A DNA stretch of 32,490 nucleotides from Colwellia sp. (GCA_022969175.1 JALJPB010000049.1:1-32490), one strand, 5' to 3'; shown: positions 9,302 to 17,714, counted from the stretch's first letter. Translations and numbers: made by a program. Notes: generated from the sequence alone by a model not told the origin.

Positions 9302-11353
9302 ATGGATAAAGTTCGTTTACTTGGGCTATTAATTGCCCTGTTTTTTGTCGTAGTTAATAACAATGTGATTGCTGAAGAGAATAAGTTAACAGAGGAAAGT
9401 TCCAGCGCTGAAAAAAGTGGGGAAACGACTAAGAATCCAGCCGATGAAACAATCAAAAATAATGCCGAGTCAGTTGCTAACAAAACAGTTGATAACACCC
9501 TGCCCGCTGACATTATAAAAGCAGAAGAGACGACAAAAAACAGACAGTTTTCTGCCAGCGATTTTTATCAAACAACGTCAATATTTGGCTCTTCTGTCAG
9601 TCATGATGGTACTAAGGTTTTAGTCAGTAGTGATAAGTCTGGTATCTATAACCTTTACCAATACCCAATAGATGGCAGTGAACCAGCACAACTTAGCAAC
9701 TCAAAGACCAGCAGTATTTTCGCCCAAAGTTGGTTTCCCAATGATGGCCGTTTATTGTATTCTGCAGATCAAGCAGGCAACGAGTTAAATCATATTTATG
9801 TGCGAGAAGTCAATGGCAACATCAAGGACTTAACACCAACTACTACACCAGAGGGAAAGCTAAAAGCCGTTTTTTTATCATGGCTTCAAAACAATAATTC
9901 ATTTTTCATTATGACCAATGAGAGGGACAACAAAAGCTTTGATCTGTATCGTTACACCACTGACGGTTATCAACGTGAATTGATTTATAAAAACAGTAAT
10001 AGCTACTCTATTGGTCGAGTAAGCCCTGATGGTAAATGGTTAAGTTTAACTCACTCTGTATCAAATGCTGACTCAAATATCTATTTAGTCGATCTAACCA
10101 GTGAAAATAAACCTCTAAAACTTATTACTGAACATCAAGGCAATGTCAGTTATCGCTCATTCACTTTTACCCCTGACAGTCAGCAACTTATTTATGCAAG
10201 CAACGCAGAAAGTGAGTTTTCTCAAGCATGGCGCTTTGATATTGCCACAGGTAATAAATCAGTATTTTATGCTACCAATTGGGATGTTTCATTTGTACGT
10301 TATTCTAAAGATGGCCATTACTGTGTGGTTGGCACCAATCAAAATGCAAAAACCAAAGTTAAAGTCATTAACTTAGCCAGTAAAAAACGCTTCAAAATGC
10401 CAAAAATGCCAAAAGGCACAATAAGAGGAATTAACTTTTCAGCCGACTCAAGCTCAATGGTATTCTACATTAATGCCGATAATTCCCCTTCGAACCTATA
10501 CAGTTATAGAATTGGTGATGACAGTATTAAGCAGTTAAGCAATAGTCTAAGTGCTGTAATGTCAGTAGACGATCTTGTAGTCAGTAAAGTAAAACACTTT
10601 AAAAGCTTTGACCAATTAAAAATTCCAGGACTGTTATACCAACCAAAAATGGCAAGTAATACCAACAAAGTACCAGCATTAATCTGGGTTCATGGCGGCC
10701 CAGGTGGACAATCAACACAAGTATACCGTGCAGCCATTCAGCATTTAGTTAATCAAGGATATGCCATTTTTGCCGTCAATAATCGGGGCTCTTCTGGCTA
10801 TGGTAAAACCTTTTTTCATTTAGATGATAAAAAACATGGTGAAGATGATTTACAAGATATTGTCTATGGTAAAAAATATTTACAAAGCCTTGATTGGATT
10901 GACGGTAAAAGAATAGGCATTATCGGTGGCAGTTATGGCGGTTATATGACCATGGCTGCCTTGGCATTTACCGATGAATTTAAAGTAGGTATTGATATTT
11001 TTGGCGTCACTAATTGGCAACGCACATTAACAAGCATTCCACCATGGTGGGAAAGCTTTAGAAAATCGTTATATGATGAAATGGGCGATCCAGCAACCGA
11101 TGGTGAACGTCACAAACGAATTTCGCCACTGTTCCATGCGCAAAACATTAAAAGCCCAGTATTAATTGTACAAGGTGCAAATGATCCTAGAGTATTACAA
11201 GTTGAAAGTGACGAAATGGTCAGCGAAATTCGTAAAAACAATGTCCCAGTTGAATATGTACTCTTTAGCGATGAAGGCCATGGTTTTACTAAAAAGGTCA
11301 ATCGAATTAAAGCCTCTGATGCCTATTTGGCCTTTTTACAAAAGTATTTATAA
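9302..11353 (+). CDS. Exported S9 prolyl-oligopeptidase-family serine peptidase
   Basis: 683 aa. Residues 1-24 are a signal peptide (core LLGLLIALFFVVV, ending VIA). Residues ~25-78 are a charged low-complexity linker with repeated ETTKN-like words. A WD40-like beta-propeller (SPDGKW, TPDSQQLIYAS) precedes the C-terminal alpha/beta hydrolase. The catalytic triad reads Ser544 (GGSYGGY), Asp628 (GANDPRV) and His660 (DEGHGF), and the oxyanion loop is WVHGGPGGQ. This is the dipeptidyl-peptidase/acylaminoacyl-peptidase branch; it should cleave short peptides in the periplasm. GGAG lies 7 nt before the ATG. It stands alone, followed by an inverted repeat. Confidence 0.9.
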   Translation: MDKVRLLGLLIALFFVVVNNNVIAEENKLTEESSSAEKSGETTKNPADETIKNNAESVANKTVDNTLPADIIKAEETTKNRQFSASDFYQTTSIFGSSVSHDGTKVLVSSDKSGIYNLYQYPIDGSEPAQLSNSKTSSIFAQSWFPNDGRLLYSADQAGNELNHIYVREVNGNIKDLTPTTTPEGKLKAVFLSWLQNNNSFFIMTNERDNKSFDLYRYTTDGYQRELIYKNSNSYSIGRVSPDGKWLSLTHSVSNADSNIYLVDLTSENKPLKLITEHQGNVSYRSFTFTPDSQQLIYASNAESEFSQAWRFDIATGNKSVFYATNWDVSFVRYSKDGHYCVVGTNQNAKTKVKVINLASKKRFKMPKMPKGTIRGINFSADSSSMVFYINADNSPSNLYSYRIGDDSIKQLSNSLSAVMSVDDLVVSKVKHFKSFDQLKIPGLLYQPKMASNTNKVPALIWVHGGPGGQSTQVYRAAIQHLVNQGYAIFAVNNRGSSGYGKTFFHLDDKKHGEDDLQDIVYGKKYLQSLDWIDGKRIGIIGGSYGGYMTMAALAFTDEFKVGIDIFGVTNWQRTLTSIPPWWESFRKSLYDEMGDPATDGERHKRISPLFHAQNIKSPVLIVQGANDPRVLQVESDEMVSEIRKNNVPVEYVLFSDEGHGFTKKVNRIKASDAYLAFLQKYL

Positions 11354-11376
11354 CCTCCTTTCATCAAACTTGAAGC

Positions 11377-11419
11377 AGTCAAGGTAAACTCGTTAAACAT
11401 GTTCTATTTTACCTTGACT
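11377..11419 (+). terminator. Long inverted repeat after the S9 peptidase gene
   Basis: AGTCAAGGTAAA (11377-11388) is exactly repeated in inverted form as TTTACCTTGACT (11408-11419), with a 19-nt loop. It lies 24 bp after the stop. It is a likely transcript end, although no strong T-run follows. Confidence 0.55.
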
Positions 11420-11487
11420 ATTCAATAATCTAGCCTCAATATCTACTGATATAAACTGACTAAAAATTAATACTATTGGGACTTTCC

Positions 11488-12435
11488 ATGAATGAGTTTT
11501 ACCCAGAAATAACACCCTTTAATGATTTTTTACTGAATGTAGATGATCAGCATCAAATATACGTAGAGCAATGTGGTAATCCACAAGGCCAACCGGTGTT
11601 GTTTATTCATGGTGGGCCAGGCGGTGGTTGCTCGATAAACGATCGCCGATTTTTTGATCCGAAAAAGTATCATATTATTTTGTTTGATCAACGTGGCTGT
11701 GGGCGTTCATTGCCTCATGGTTGTTTAGAGAATAATGAGACCTCACTGTTAGTTGAAGACATAGAAAGAATTCGTCAACAGCTCAATATTGATAACTGGC
11801 ATGTATTTGGTGGCTCTTGGGGCTCTACTTTAGCACTGGTTTACGGACAGACTTATCCAAGTAATGTTAACAGTTTAGTACTACGCGGCATTTTTCTAGC
11901 CCGTGATATTGATACTAACTGGACATTTTCTGGCGGTGGGGCAACACGTGTTTTTCCAGACTTTTGGCATGAGTATTTATCCGCCTTACCTGCAGATAAG
12001 CAAAATGGCGGTGTACAAGCCGCTTACGACATAATGACAGGGCAAGATAAAGAGCTCGCGATGCAAGTTGCCAAGGCTTGGAGTATATGGGAAATTCGTT
12101 GTTGCACATTAGTACCTGATCAAGCATTTGTTGATGCCGCAACAGGTGATGAATCAGCATGGACTTTAGCTCGTCATGAAGCCCATTTTATGGTGAATGA
12201 CTGTTTTTTATCAGAGAATCAAATCCTGAAAAACTGCGATAAAATTAAAGACATTCCAACAACTATCGTGCACGGTCGCTATGATATTGTTTGTCCGTTT
12301 GATAATGCATGGTTATTACACCAACAACTACCTAATTCAACCTTAGTTGTTAGTGAAGCGTCTGGTCACGCCTCAGTTGAAAAAAACACTAAACATCACT
12401 TAATTGCCGCTACTCAGAAAATGTTAACCCTTTAA
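11488..12435 (+). CDS. pip: Prolyl iminopeptidase
   Basis: 315 aa, peptidase family S33, cytoplasmic. It removes N-terminal proline from peptides. Motifs: HGGPGGGCS (oxyanion region, ~41-49), FDQRGCGRS, the nucleophile elbow GGSWGS (Ser110), Asp266 in HGRYDIVCP, and His294 in SGHAS. The ~315-residue length matches the family. ATG 11488 is preferred over an in-frame TTG at 11476 because GGGA sits just upstream. It runs in the same direction as the S9 peptidase, but the inverted repeat between them suggests separate transcripts. Confidence 0.93.
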   Translation: MNEFYPEITPFNDFLLNVDDQHQIYVEQCGNPQGQPVLFIHGGPGGGCSINDRRFFDPKKYHIILFDQRGCGRSLPHGCLENNETSLLVEDIERIRQQLNIDNWHVFGGSWGSTLALVYGQTYPSNVNSLVLRGIFLARDIDTNWTFSGGGATRVFPDFWHEYLSALPADKQNGGVQAAYDIMTGQDKELAMQVAKAWSIWEIRCCTLVPDQAFVDAATGDESAWTLARHEAHFMVNDCFLSENQILKNCDKIKDIPTTIVHGRYDIVCPFDNAWLLHQQLPNSTLVVSEASGHASVEKNTKHHLIAATQKMLTL

Positions 12436-12474
12436 CTGTTGAACTAATTAATGATTCATTCGCCTAAAGCTATT

Positions 12475-12499
12475 ATTCCGGCGCACTTTGCGCTGGAAT
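12475..12499. terminator. Hairpin between the convergent pip and 12573 genes
   Basis: ATTCC-G-GCGCA and TGCGC-T-GGAAT pair over 11 bp with one wobble around a 3-nt loop. It sits 40 bp after pip and before the convergent minus-strand gene, so it is a plausible shared terminator, though without a T-run. Confidence 0.45.
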
Positions 12500-12572
12500 A
12501 CTATACCAATAAGTGTTTTCACTAATAAAATATTGAGACTCACCGACTATTCTCAGTCACTTGTTGAGCCTT

Positions 12573-13022
12573 TTACCGATATTGCTCTTGAACACTTTTA
12601 CCAAGAGCAGTTATAGACCAAATTTCACCGTTTGATCCTTCACCATTTTTAGTAAAACCTTTATCCATAAGGCTATGAAGATAGTCAATTATTTCTGATT
12701 TACTGATCCCTGTTTCGCCAGATATTGTATTGGCATATCTCCATGTGTAGCCCTGCTTTAACAAACAGACCAGTATACAGTTTTCATCGTGAGTTAAATC
12801 TCCTTGAGCTTTTGCTTGTTCTCTTTGTTCAATTGTCGGCTCGGTCTGACTCTCTAACATAGTATGAACCATGTTCATTTCAGCTTCAAAGCCAGCGCCT
12901 TTAAACTTAGATATTTTATCAATATTTGTAAACGCTAAACCAATAGCGCCCGCTAATATCGCTAAGCCCATTTCTGCAGCAAGTGACATAAAACCATAGG
13001 TAGCACTTATACCGAGTAACAT
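12573..13022 (-). CDS. Unknown membrane-anchored protein with C-terminal winged-helix-like region
   Basis: 149 aa. The first ~33 residues are hydrophobic (MLLGISATYGFMSLAAEMGLA and on), giving one or two membrane segments. A short charged stretch follows, and residues ~78-149 (DENCILVCLLKQGYTWRYA, then SGETGISKSEIIDYLHSLMDKG and GEIWSITALGKSV) read like a small winged helix with a beta-wing. I do not recognise the family. The ATG at 13022 has no ribosome site, whereas AAGGA precedes an in-frame ATC at 13055; starting there would give a cleaner MK-type leader, so the true N-terminus may be 11 residues longer through a non-standard start. Confidence 0.65.
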   Translation of the reverse strand: MLLGISATYGFMSLAAEMGLAILAGAIGLAFTNIDKISKFKGAGFEAEMNMVHTMLESQTEPTIEQREQAKAQGDLTHDENCILVCLLKQGYTWRYANTISGETGISKSEIIDYLHSLMDKGFTKNGEGSNGEIWSITALGKSVQEQYR

Positions 13023-13076
13023 AGTAAATGATGCAATTTGAAATGTTAATTTGATAGAAAATTCCTTTTTATAAAA

Positions 13077-13093
13077 CGCCTAACTATTAGGCG
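13077..13093 (-). terminator. Terminator-like hairpin just upstream of the 12573 gene
   Basis: CGCCTAA and TTAGGCG form a perfect 7-bp stem with a 3-nt loop. On the minus strand it is followed directly by TTTTAT, the look of an intrinsic terminator for transcripts coming from the upstream lipoprotein gene. It ends about 20 bp before the candidate translation start of the next gene, so attenuation is also possible. Confidence 0.55.
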
Positions 13094-13151
13094 AGAGTTT
13101 AGTCGACTTAAATGAGTGACGAAGCAGTATAAGCCAACTGAGTTTTATCCT

Positions 13152-13172
13152 TACCTAATAATTTATTAGGTA
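13152..13172. other. Hairpin immediately after the lipoprotein gene
   Basis: TACCTAATA and TATTAGGTA form a perfect 9-bp stem around ATT, 4 bp beyond the minus-strand stop. No U-run follows on the minus strand. It contains the same CCTAA/TTAGG word as the hairpin at 13077-13093. Confidence 0.45.
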
Positions 13173-13175
13173 TAT

Positions 13176-13625
13176 TTAATTCAATACTTTAATTTGACTT
13201 AACACTTTAATTTGACTTAATTGTGTAATCTTTATATGGGTTTGGTAATAATATTTATTAGTCACCCGGCCTCTTGAGATAAAATCAATTTTTGCACGCT
13301 TTGCCTCACCGTCAACTTCTATATATTTATCAATAAAATAACTATCAGGGGTCACACCATACTTTTTGGTAAACTCTAAGACTACATCTGGAGCAAGTGC
13401 AATCGTAATAGCTCTTCTGTCTTTGTAGTCCATTTCAGTATTCAAAAAAACTTCACCTCTTTTAATTCCTGACGCTTTAATTTGAAACTTAAAAGTTCCA
13501 CGTACTCCATTTGGAGCATTTTGTTCCGTCAAAGCAATTAAATTCATAGTATCAGATATGTTAATACTAGGTGGTGGGTTACATGCACTGAGAATCAGAA
13601 CAGATATTAATATTAAATATTTCAT
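13176..13625 (-). CDS. Lipoprotein of unknown function
   Basis: 149 aa from ATG 13625, chosen because AAGGAAG lies 6 nt upstream and a compact lipoprotein leader follows: MKYLILISVLILSAC, lipobox Cys15. The mature part is mostly predicted beta strand (GTFKFQIKASG, GEVFLNTEMDY, IDFISRGRVTNKYYYQTHIKI). I do not recognise the family. The C-terminus is duplicated (SQIKVL twice) by an 18-bp tandem repeat in the DNA. An in-frame start at 13652 would add 9 residues with no obvious purpose. Confidence 0.7.
   Translation of the reverse strand: MKYLILISVLILSACNPPPSINISDTMNLIALTEQNAPNGVRGTFKFQIKASGIKRGEVFLNTEMDYKDRRAITIALAPDVVLEFTKKYGVTPDSYFIDKYIEVDGEAKRAKIDFISRGRVTNKYYYQTHIKITQLSQIKVLSQIKVLN
13186..13221 (-). 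repeat. 18-bp tandem duplication at the 3' end of the lipoprotein gene
   Basis: Units 13186-13203 and 13204-13221 are identical except for the last base. In frame, they double the hexapeptide SQIKVL at the protein's C-terminus. Confidence 0.8.
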
Positions 13626-13745
13626 GTACAACTTCCTTTGTTTGTATGCCAAATAGCTAATTACGGAGACTTCATAGTAATATCCTTCTTAATCCTAAAT
13701 CAACTTAACCTCCGATAATATACCATAATATCAACAAACTACCTT

Positions 13746-13772
13746 TGTGATAAAAATGTGATATTCATGTGA
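13746..13772 (+). promoter_or_regulatory. Three TGTGA direct repeats at 11-bp spacing, probable response-regulator operator
   Basis: TGTGA occurs at 13746-13750, 13757-13761 and 13768-13772, each exactly 11 bp apart, i.e. one helical turn. This is the layout of OmpR/PhoB-type sites, which are direct repeats. A degenerate fourth site could lie at 13779-13783 (CGCAA), followed 11 bp later by a possible -10, CATACT (13795-13800). No good -35 is present, as expected of an activated promoter. The likely binder is the response regulator encoded 1.6 kb downstream; that is inference. Confidence 0.55.
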
Positions 13773-13845
13773 CACTTCCGCAACTTCTGTCCTTCATACT
13801 TGTTTCAACTGAGTTAACTCTAATTATTAAAACAAGGAAAGCACT

Positions 13846-14547
13846 ATGAAAATCAAATCACTCATCAGCACAATAACACTTGTTGCAGCAAGCGCATCAA
13901 CTATGGCTCAAGACTTAGACATTACCCTTACTAACCTTAGCCAAGGGCTCTATTTCACCCCAATATTAACAACAGCTCATACTAGCGATAGCTCAGTATT
14001 TTCACTGGCAACAGCAGCAAGTGCAGAATTACAGGCGATGGCTGAAGGTGGCGATATTTCAGGTTTAGTGAGTATGCTGTCAAACGCTAACGCTAACACC
14101 AATGAAAACCCAGCCAGCGGTTTATTAGCCCCGGCCATGTCTACTAGTTATATGTTAACTAACGATAGCACGAATACCCTATTGTCATTAACGACGATGA
14201 TTTTGCCCTCTAATGATGGCTTTGTTGGTTTAGACAGCTGGACCATTCCTACCGAAGTTGGTACTTATACTATTATGTTAAATGCCTATGACGCAGGTAC
14301 TGAAGCTAACAATGAGTTAATAATTGATGGCGGTGGAGCGCCAGGAACTGCCGGCATACCAGCAGCACCAGGAGGAGATGCGGGTACCAATGGTAGTGGT
14401 GTTACTAACAGTGAAACTAACATGATGGTACATATCCATCGTGGCACATTAGGTGATGATGACTTAGCGGCTGGCAAAAGTGATTTAGACAACCGTGTAC
14501 ATCGCTGGTTAAACCCTGTTGCAAAATTAACTATTGTTGTTAAATAA
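13846..14547 (+). CDS. Exported spondin-domain protein
   Basis: 233 aa. The signal peptide (MKIKSLISTITLVAASASTMA) is cleaved near residue 21. The rest is one spondin_N-type domain: DITLTNLSQGLYFTPILTTAH at the start, YDAGTEANNE in the middle, VHIHRGTLGDDD, and the closing HRWLNPVAKLTIVV. A Gly/Pro-rich insert (residues ~164-185, GAPGTAGIPAAPGGDAG) separates the last two parts. In animals the FS domain occurs in extracellular-matrix F-spondin; the bacterial role is not established. AAGGA precedes the ATG. It is first in a run of two spondin genes (9 bp apart) in front of a two-component system. Confidence 0.85.
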   Translation: MKIKSLISTITLVAASASTMAQDLDITLTNLSQGLYFTPILTTAHTSDSSVFSLATAASAELQAMAEGGDISGLVSMLSNANANTNENPASGLLAPAMSTSYMLTNDSTNTLLSLTTMILPSNDGFVGLDSWTIPTEVGTYTIMLNAYDAGTEANNELIIDGGGAPGTAGIPAAPGGDAGTNGSGVTNSETNMMVHIHRGTLGDDDLAAGKSDLDNRVHRWLNPVAKLTIVVK

Positions 14548-14556
14548 GGAGGCGTC

Positions 14557-15303
14557 ATGTCAATTTCACTGTTTATTAATCTCAAAAATAGCAGCAATAA
14601 GTTAGCTACTATTGCTGTATCAGTACTAATGATGACTTTACTTAGTGCTTGTAATGATAATAATACCAGCATACCTGTGGTTATGCCTGAACCTGAGCCA
14701 GAACCAACTGAATATAGTTATCAAGTCACGGTAACGAATTTAACTTACGCCCAGCCGCTTTCTCCCGTTACTGTTGTTTTACATGCCGATGAAAAAATGT
14801 GGATGATAGGCACCAGTGCATCTATTGCTTTAGAGAAGTTAGCAGAAGCAGGCGATAATACCGATTTTATTGCTCAGGATAGTATTATTACTTCGATGAG
14901 TGATGATGGTGTATTAATGCCGGGTTTATCATCAATGATTACGGTCAGTACAACAGATACTAGCGCAACGCATTTATCGGTAATTACGATGTTAGTGAAT
15001 ACAAATGATGCTTTTTCCGGTCTAACTGGTTTGGAGTTATCAAACTTTGACCTTGACCAAACAAACTCGTGGAATTTAAATGTTTACGATGCAGGCACAG
15101 AAGCGAATTCTGAAATGGCAGGCACTATTCCTGGTCCAGCGGATGGCGGTGTAGGTTTTGATGAAATGCGTGATGATGTAAATGTAGTAACTTTGCATCC
15201 AGGGGTAGTTAGCCAAGATGATGGATTAACTAACTCGGTATTAACACAAACACACAGGTTTGATAATCCAGCAATAAAGTTAACCATCACTCGGATAAAA
15301 TAA
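14557..15303 (+). CDS. Spondin-domain lipoprotein, paralogue of the preceding gene
   Basis: 248 aa. A type-II leader ends LLSAC (Cys32), so the protein is lipid-anchored; an acidic Pro/Glu spacer (PEPEPEPTE) follows. The spondin domain repeats the upstream protein's landmarks: VTVTNLTYAQPLSPVTVVLHA, VYDAGTEANSE, VTLHPGVVSQDDG and THRFDNPAIKLTI. AAGGAGG lies close before the ATG, and the 9-bp gap to the previous stop indicates one transcript. One soluble and one lipid-anchored copy might form a pair at the outer membrane; that is inference. An inverted repeat follows before the regulator gene. Confidence 0.85.
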   Translation: MSISLFINLKNSSNKLATIAVSVLMMTLLSACNDNNTSIPVVMPEPEPEPTEYSYQVTVTNLTYAQPLSPVTVVLHADEKMWMIGTSASIALEKLAEAGDNTDFIAQDSIITSMSDDGVLMPGLSSMITVSTTDTSATHLSVITMLVNTNDAFSGLTGLELSNFDLDQTNSWNLNVYDAGTEANSEMAGTIPGPADGGVGFDEMRDDVNVVTLHPGVVSQDDGLTNSVLTQTHRFDNPAIKLTITRIK

Positions 15304-15332
15304 TATCGACGGTGGTTAATTAACAGCTAACA

Positions 15333-15369
15333 CGGCAGGGTTTATACTTAGTGAACAATAATCCTGCCG
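15333..15369 (+). terminator. Inverted repeat between the spondin and response-regulator genes
   Basis: CGGCAGG (15333-15339) and CCTGCCG (15363-15369) are perfect inverted copies with a 23-nt loop. This may reduce read-through from the spondin genes or act as a regulatory dyad. There is no T-run. Confidence 0.4.
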
Positions 15370-15378
15370 CTCAAACTT

Positions 15379-16170
15379 GTGACTTTCACCTTTATGACTA
15401 TTTTGAAAAAAAATAACCAAGCACTCATCAAAGACCGGGTATTGATTGTTGAAGACGAACAGGATATTGCCAACTTGATTCAAGTGCACCTGACCGAATT
15501 AGATCTTGATGCAGAAATTTGTGGTGATGGTAAACAAGCGCTGACAAAAGCACTAGAGCAAGATTATCAATTGATTATTCTTGATGTAATGTTACCGGGT
15601 ATAAATGGTCTTGATATTTGCCGACAAGTTCGAGAGGCAAAACCTTTACAGTCAATTTTAATGTTGACATCAAGAACCTCGGAAACTGATCGTGTTTTAG
15701 GACTAGAGCTTGGTGCTGATGATTACATGACCAAACCTTTTAGCATTAGAGAGTTACAAGCTAGGGTAAGATGTCAATTAAGACGTGTTCATTGCATTGA
15801 ACAATCGGCTCAATTAAATGCCTCAATCACAAACTTACCAGCAGAAGATGAACAGAGAAATGCCACTTGTATTGGTCAGTTAATGATTGACCATAGGTAC
15901 CATCAAGTAAGCCATAAACAACAGATTATTGAGTTAACATCTACCGAGTTTGAACTGTTAAGTTTTTTCGGAAAACACCCTGATCAAGTATTTTCACGTA
16001 GTCAGTTACTCGATTCTGTATGGGGGTATCATCACAGTGGTTATGAACATACCGTAAACTCTCACATTAATCGATTGAGAAATAAACTTGAAGAAAACAG
16101 CGCTCAGCCGAAAATTATACAAACGGTATGGGGTGTTGGCTATAAACTAAACTCTAGTGGAGTACTTTAA
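15379..16170 (+). CDS. OmpR/PhoB-family response regulator
   Basis: 263 aa from GTG 15379; ATG 15394 (258 aa) is an equally possible start, and neither has a good ribosome site. The receiver domain has acidic pocket VEDEQD, phospho-acceptor Asp69 (LIILDVMLPG), the Thr/Ser switch LTSRTS and Lys in YMTKPFSIREL. The C-terminal winged helix (LTSTEFELLSFFGKHPDQVFSR, then VWGYHHSGYEHTVNSHINRLRNKLE) is of the OmpR class, whose members bind direct repeats. It is translationally coupled to the kinase (TAATG overlap). Its nearest likely target is the spondin pair upstream. Confidence 0.95.
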   Translation: MTFTFMTILKKNNQALIKDRVLIVEDEQDIANLIQVHLTELDLDAEICGDGKQALTKALEQDYQLIILDVMLPGINGLDICRQVREAKPLQSILMLTSRTSETDRVLGLELGADDYMTKPFSIRELQARVRCQLRRVHCIEQSAQLNASITNLPAEDEQRNATCIGQLMIDHRYHQVSHKQQIIELTSTEFELLSFFGKHPDQVFSRSQLLDSVWGYHHSGYEHTVNSHINRLRNKLEENSAQPKIIQTVWGVGYKLNSSGVL

Positions 16171-17714
16171 TGTCCTTAACCTCGCCTTTTACTTTTCCTT
16201 TTTCAAATGGGCTATCACTCTATCAACGACTGGCAATTTCAGTAGTTGCTGCCTTTATTGTTATCAGCTATTTATTATTTTGGTGGAGTAACTCATTAGC
16301 AGATCATGCTAAATATAAAGCTGAACAACAACTTCATATCGCCCTCGCGACCCATTTAGCTGGCGATAACCCATTACTACAAGACGGCGTTTATGACAAA
16401 GCTGCACTTGAAAACCTATTCCATACGTTAATGTTACTCGGCCCAGCATTTGAGTTTTATTTTATTGATCCCGCAGGAAAAATATTAACCTACTCTGCTG
16501 ACGCTAAAAAAATTAAGCGCCAATCTATCGATCTTGCTCCTCTTGTTGAACTAATTGCAAATCCTGAAGTACTGCCTATTTATGGTGATGATCCAAGGCA
16601 TTTAAGCGATAAAAAAATATTCTCTGCAGCACCTATTTATTCGAAAACCAGCACCTCTAATCTAAGTATTTCTGATAAAAATCTACAAGGCTATTTATAT
16701 GTCATCATTGGTGGTGAAATTTATGACTCAATTTTCTCTCGAGTTCAAGCTGACCAGCAACTGAAGCAAAGTGGTGTATTTTTAGCTGCCGCTTTAGTTT
16801 TATTATTGTTATTGCTACTGGCAATATTTAACTTCTTTACCACTCCGATAAGACAACTTGCCAAAGAGATGGAAATCCTTAAAAAAAATAACTTTAACCC
16901 AAAAAAAATGAGACTAACGTCATGGAATAATAATCAAAGCAATGAAGTACACTTGCTCGGTAATACTTTTAATGAAATGGTTGGTCAAATAAACTCGCAA
17001 CTTTGCCAATTAACTGAAAATGAACGATTGCGCAAAGAGCTACTCACTCACCTGTCACATGATTTGAGAACACCACTTGCAGCAATGCAAGGGTACATCG
17101 AAACCATTGCCATCAAGGGTGATGCCATTACCCCCCGAGAGCGAGATCAATATATAACCACTGTTTTACGTAATTCAAGTCAGTTAAAATTGTTAATAGA
17201 TCAAATATTTGAACTTGCACACTTAGAGGATGGCCAAGTATCAGTCAACTTAGAGACCTTTCCTATTGGGGAACTCATATTCGATATTGTTGCTAAATTC
17301 GCTTTAAAAGCCAGTGAAAAACATATTCGTTTAAGCTTCAACCCTCAACAATGCAGTTATTTGGTTTATTCTGACATTGCCAAACTGGAACGAATATTGA
17401 CCAACTTAATTGAAAATGCGATTAGACATACTCCTGAGCACGGTGCAATTTCCTTAAGTGTTGAGCAGGAAAATGATAAAGTTAAAGTGGCGGTAATTGA
17501 TACAGGCACAGGAATAAGTGATAAAGATTTAGCCTATATTTTTGATGCGAGATACCGTGCCAGCAATGCCAGTGGCGATAAATCACGTCACGTTGGTTTA
17601 GGATTAGCGATTAGTAAAAGACTGAGCTTATTATTAAACTCCGAGTTAAAAGTGGCGAGTGAATTGGGCAAAGGTAGTCAGTTTTCTTTTATACTACCAA
17701 CGGTTTCGGTTTAG
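16170..17714 (+). CDS. Membrane sensor histidine kinase
   Basis: 514 aa. Order: membrane segment ~20-40, periplasmic sensor region ~41-200, second membrane segment ~201-223 (AAALVLLLLLLLAIF), HAMP linker to ~280, HisKA with phospho-accepting His297 (LSHDLRTPL), then HATPase_c with the N box NLIENAIRHT and the G boxes DTGTGIS and GLGLAIS. It should phosphorylate the response regulator encoded one base upstream. The periplasmic signal is unknown; sequence around residues 70-100 does not match a sensor domain I recognise. The gene ends 25 bp from the convergent pseudouridine synthase gene. Confidence 0.95.
   Translation: MSLTSPFTFPFSNGLSLYQRLAISVVAAFIVISYLLFWWSNSLADHAKYKAEQQLHIALATHLAGDNPLLQDGVYDKAALENLFHTLMLLGPAFEFYFIDPAGKILTYSADAKKIKRQSIDLAPLVELIANPEVLPIYGDDPRHLSDKKIFSAAPIYSKTSTSNLSISDKNLQGYLYVIIGGEIYDSIFSRVQADQQLKQSGVFLAAALVLLLLLLLAIFNFFTTPIRQLAKEMEILKKNNFNPKKMRLTSWNNNQSNEVHLLGNTFNEMVGQINSQLCQLTENERLRKELLTHLSHDLRTPLAAMQGYIETIAIKGDAITPRERDQYITTVLRNSSQLKLLIDQIFELAHLEDGQVSVNLETFPIGELIFDIVAKFALKASEKHIRLSFNPQQCSYLVYSDIAKLERILTNLIENAIRHTPEHGAISLSVEQENDKVKVAVIDTGTGISDKDLAYIFDARYRASNASGDKSRHVGLGLAISKRLSLLLNSELKVASELGKGSQFSFILPTVSV

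Noticed and set aside
12500..12520. ATACCAATAAGTG near the pip hairpin, similar to the MITE-like ends
   Set aside because: Only about a dozen bases match and no opposite end was found; it may be an old remnant or chance.
13746..13772. CRP site read from the TGTGA words
   Set aside because: CRP sites are palindromic (TGTGA...TCACA); here all three words point the same way at 11-bp steps and no TCACA partner is present.
14286..14672. 128-codon frame antisense to the two spondin genes
   Set aside because: It is a shadow of two well-supported exported proteins with ribosome sites and domain matches; its own sequence has no recognisable features.
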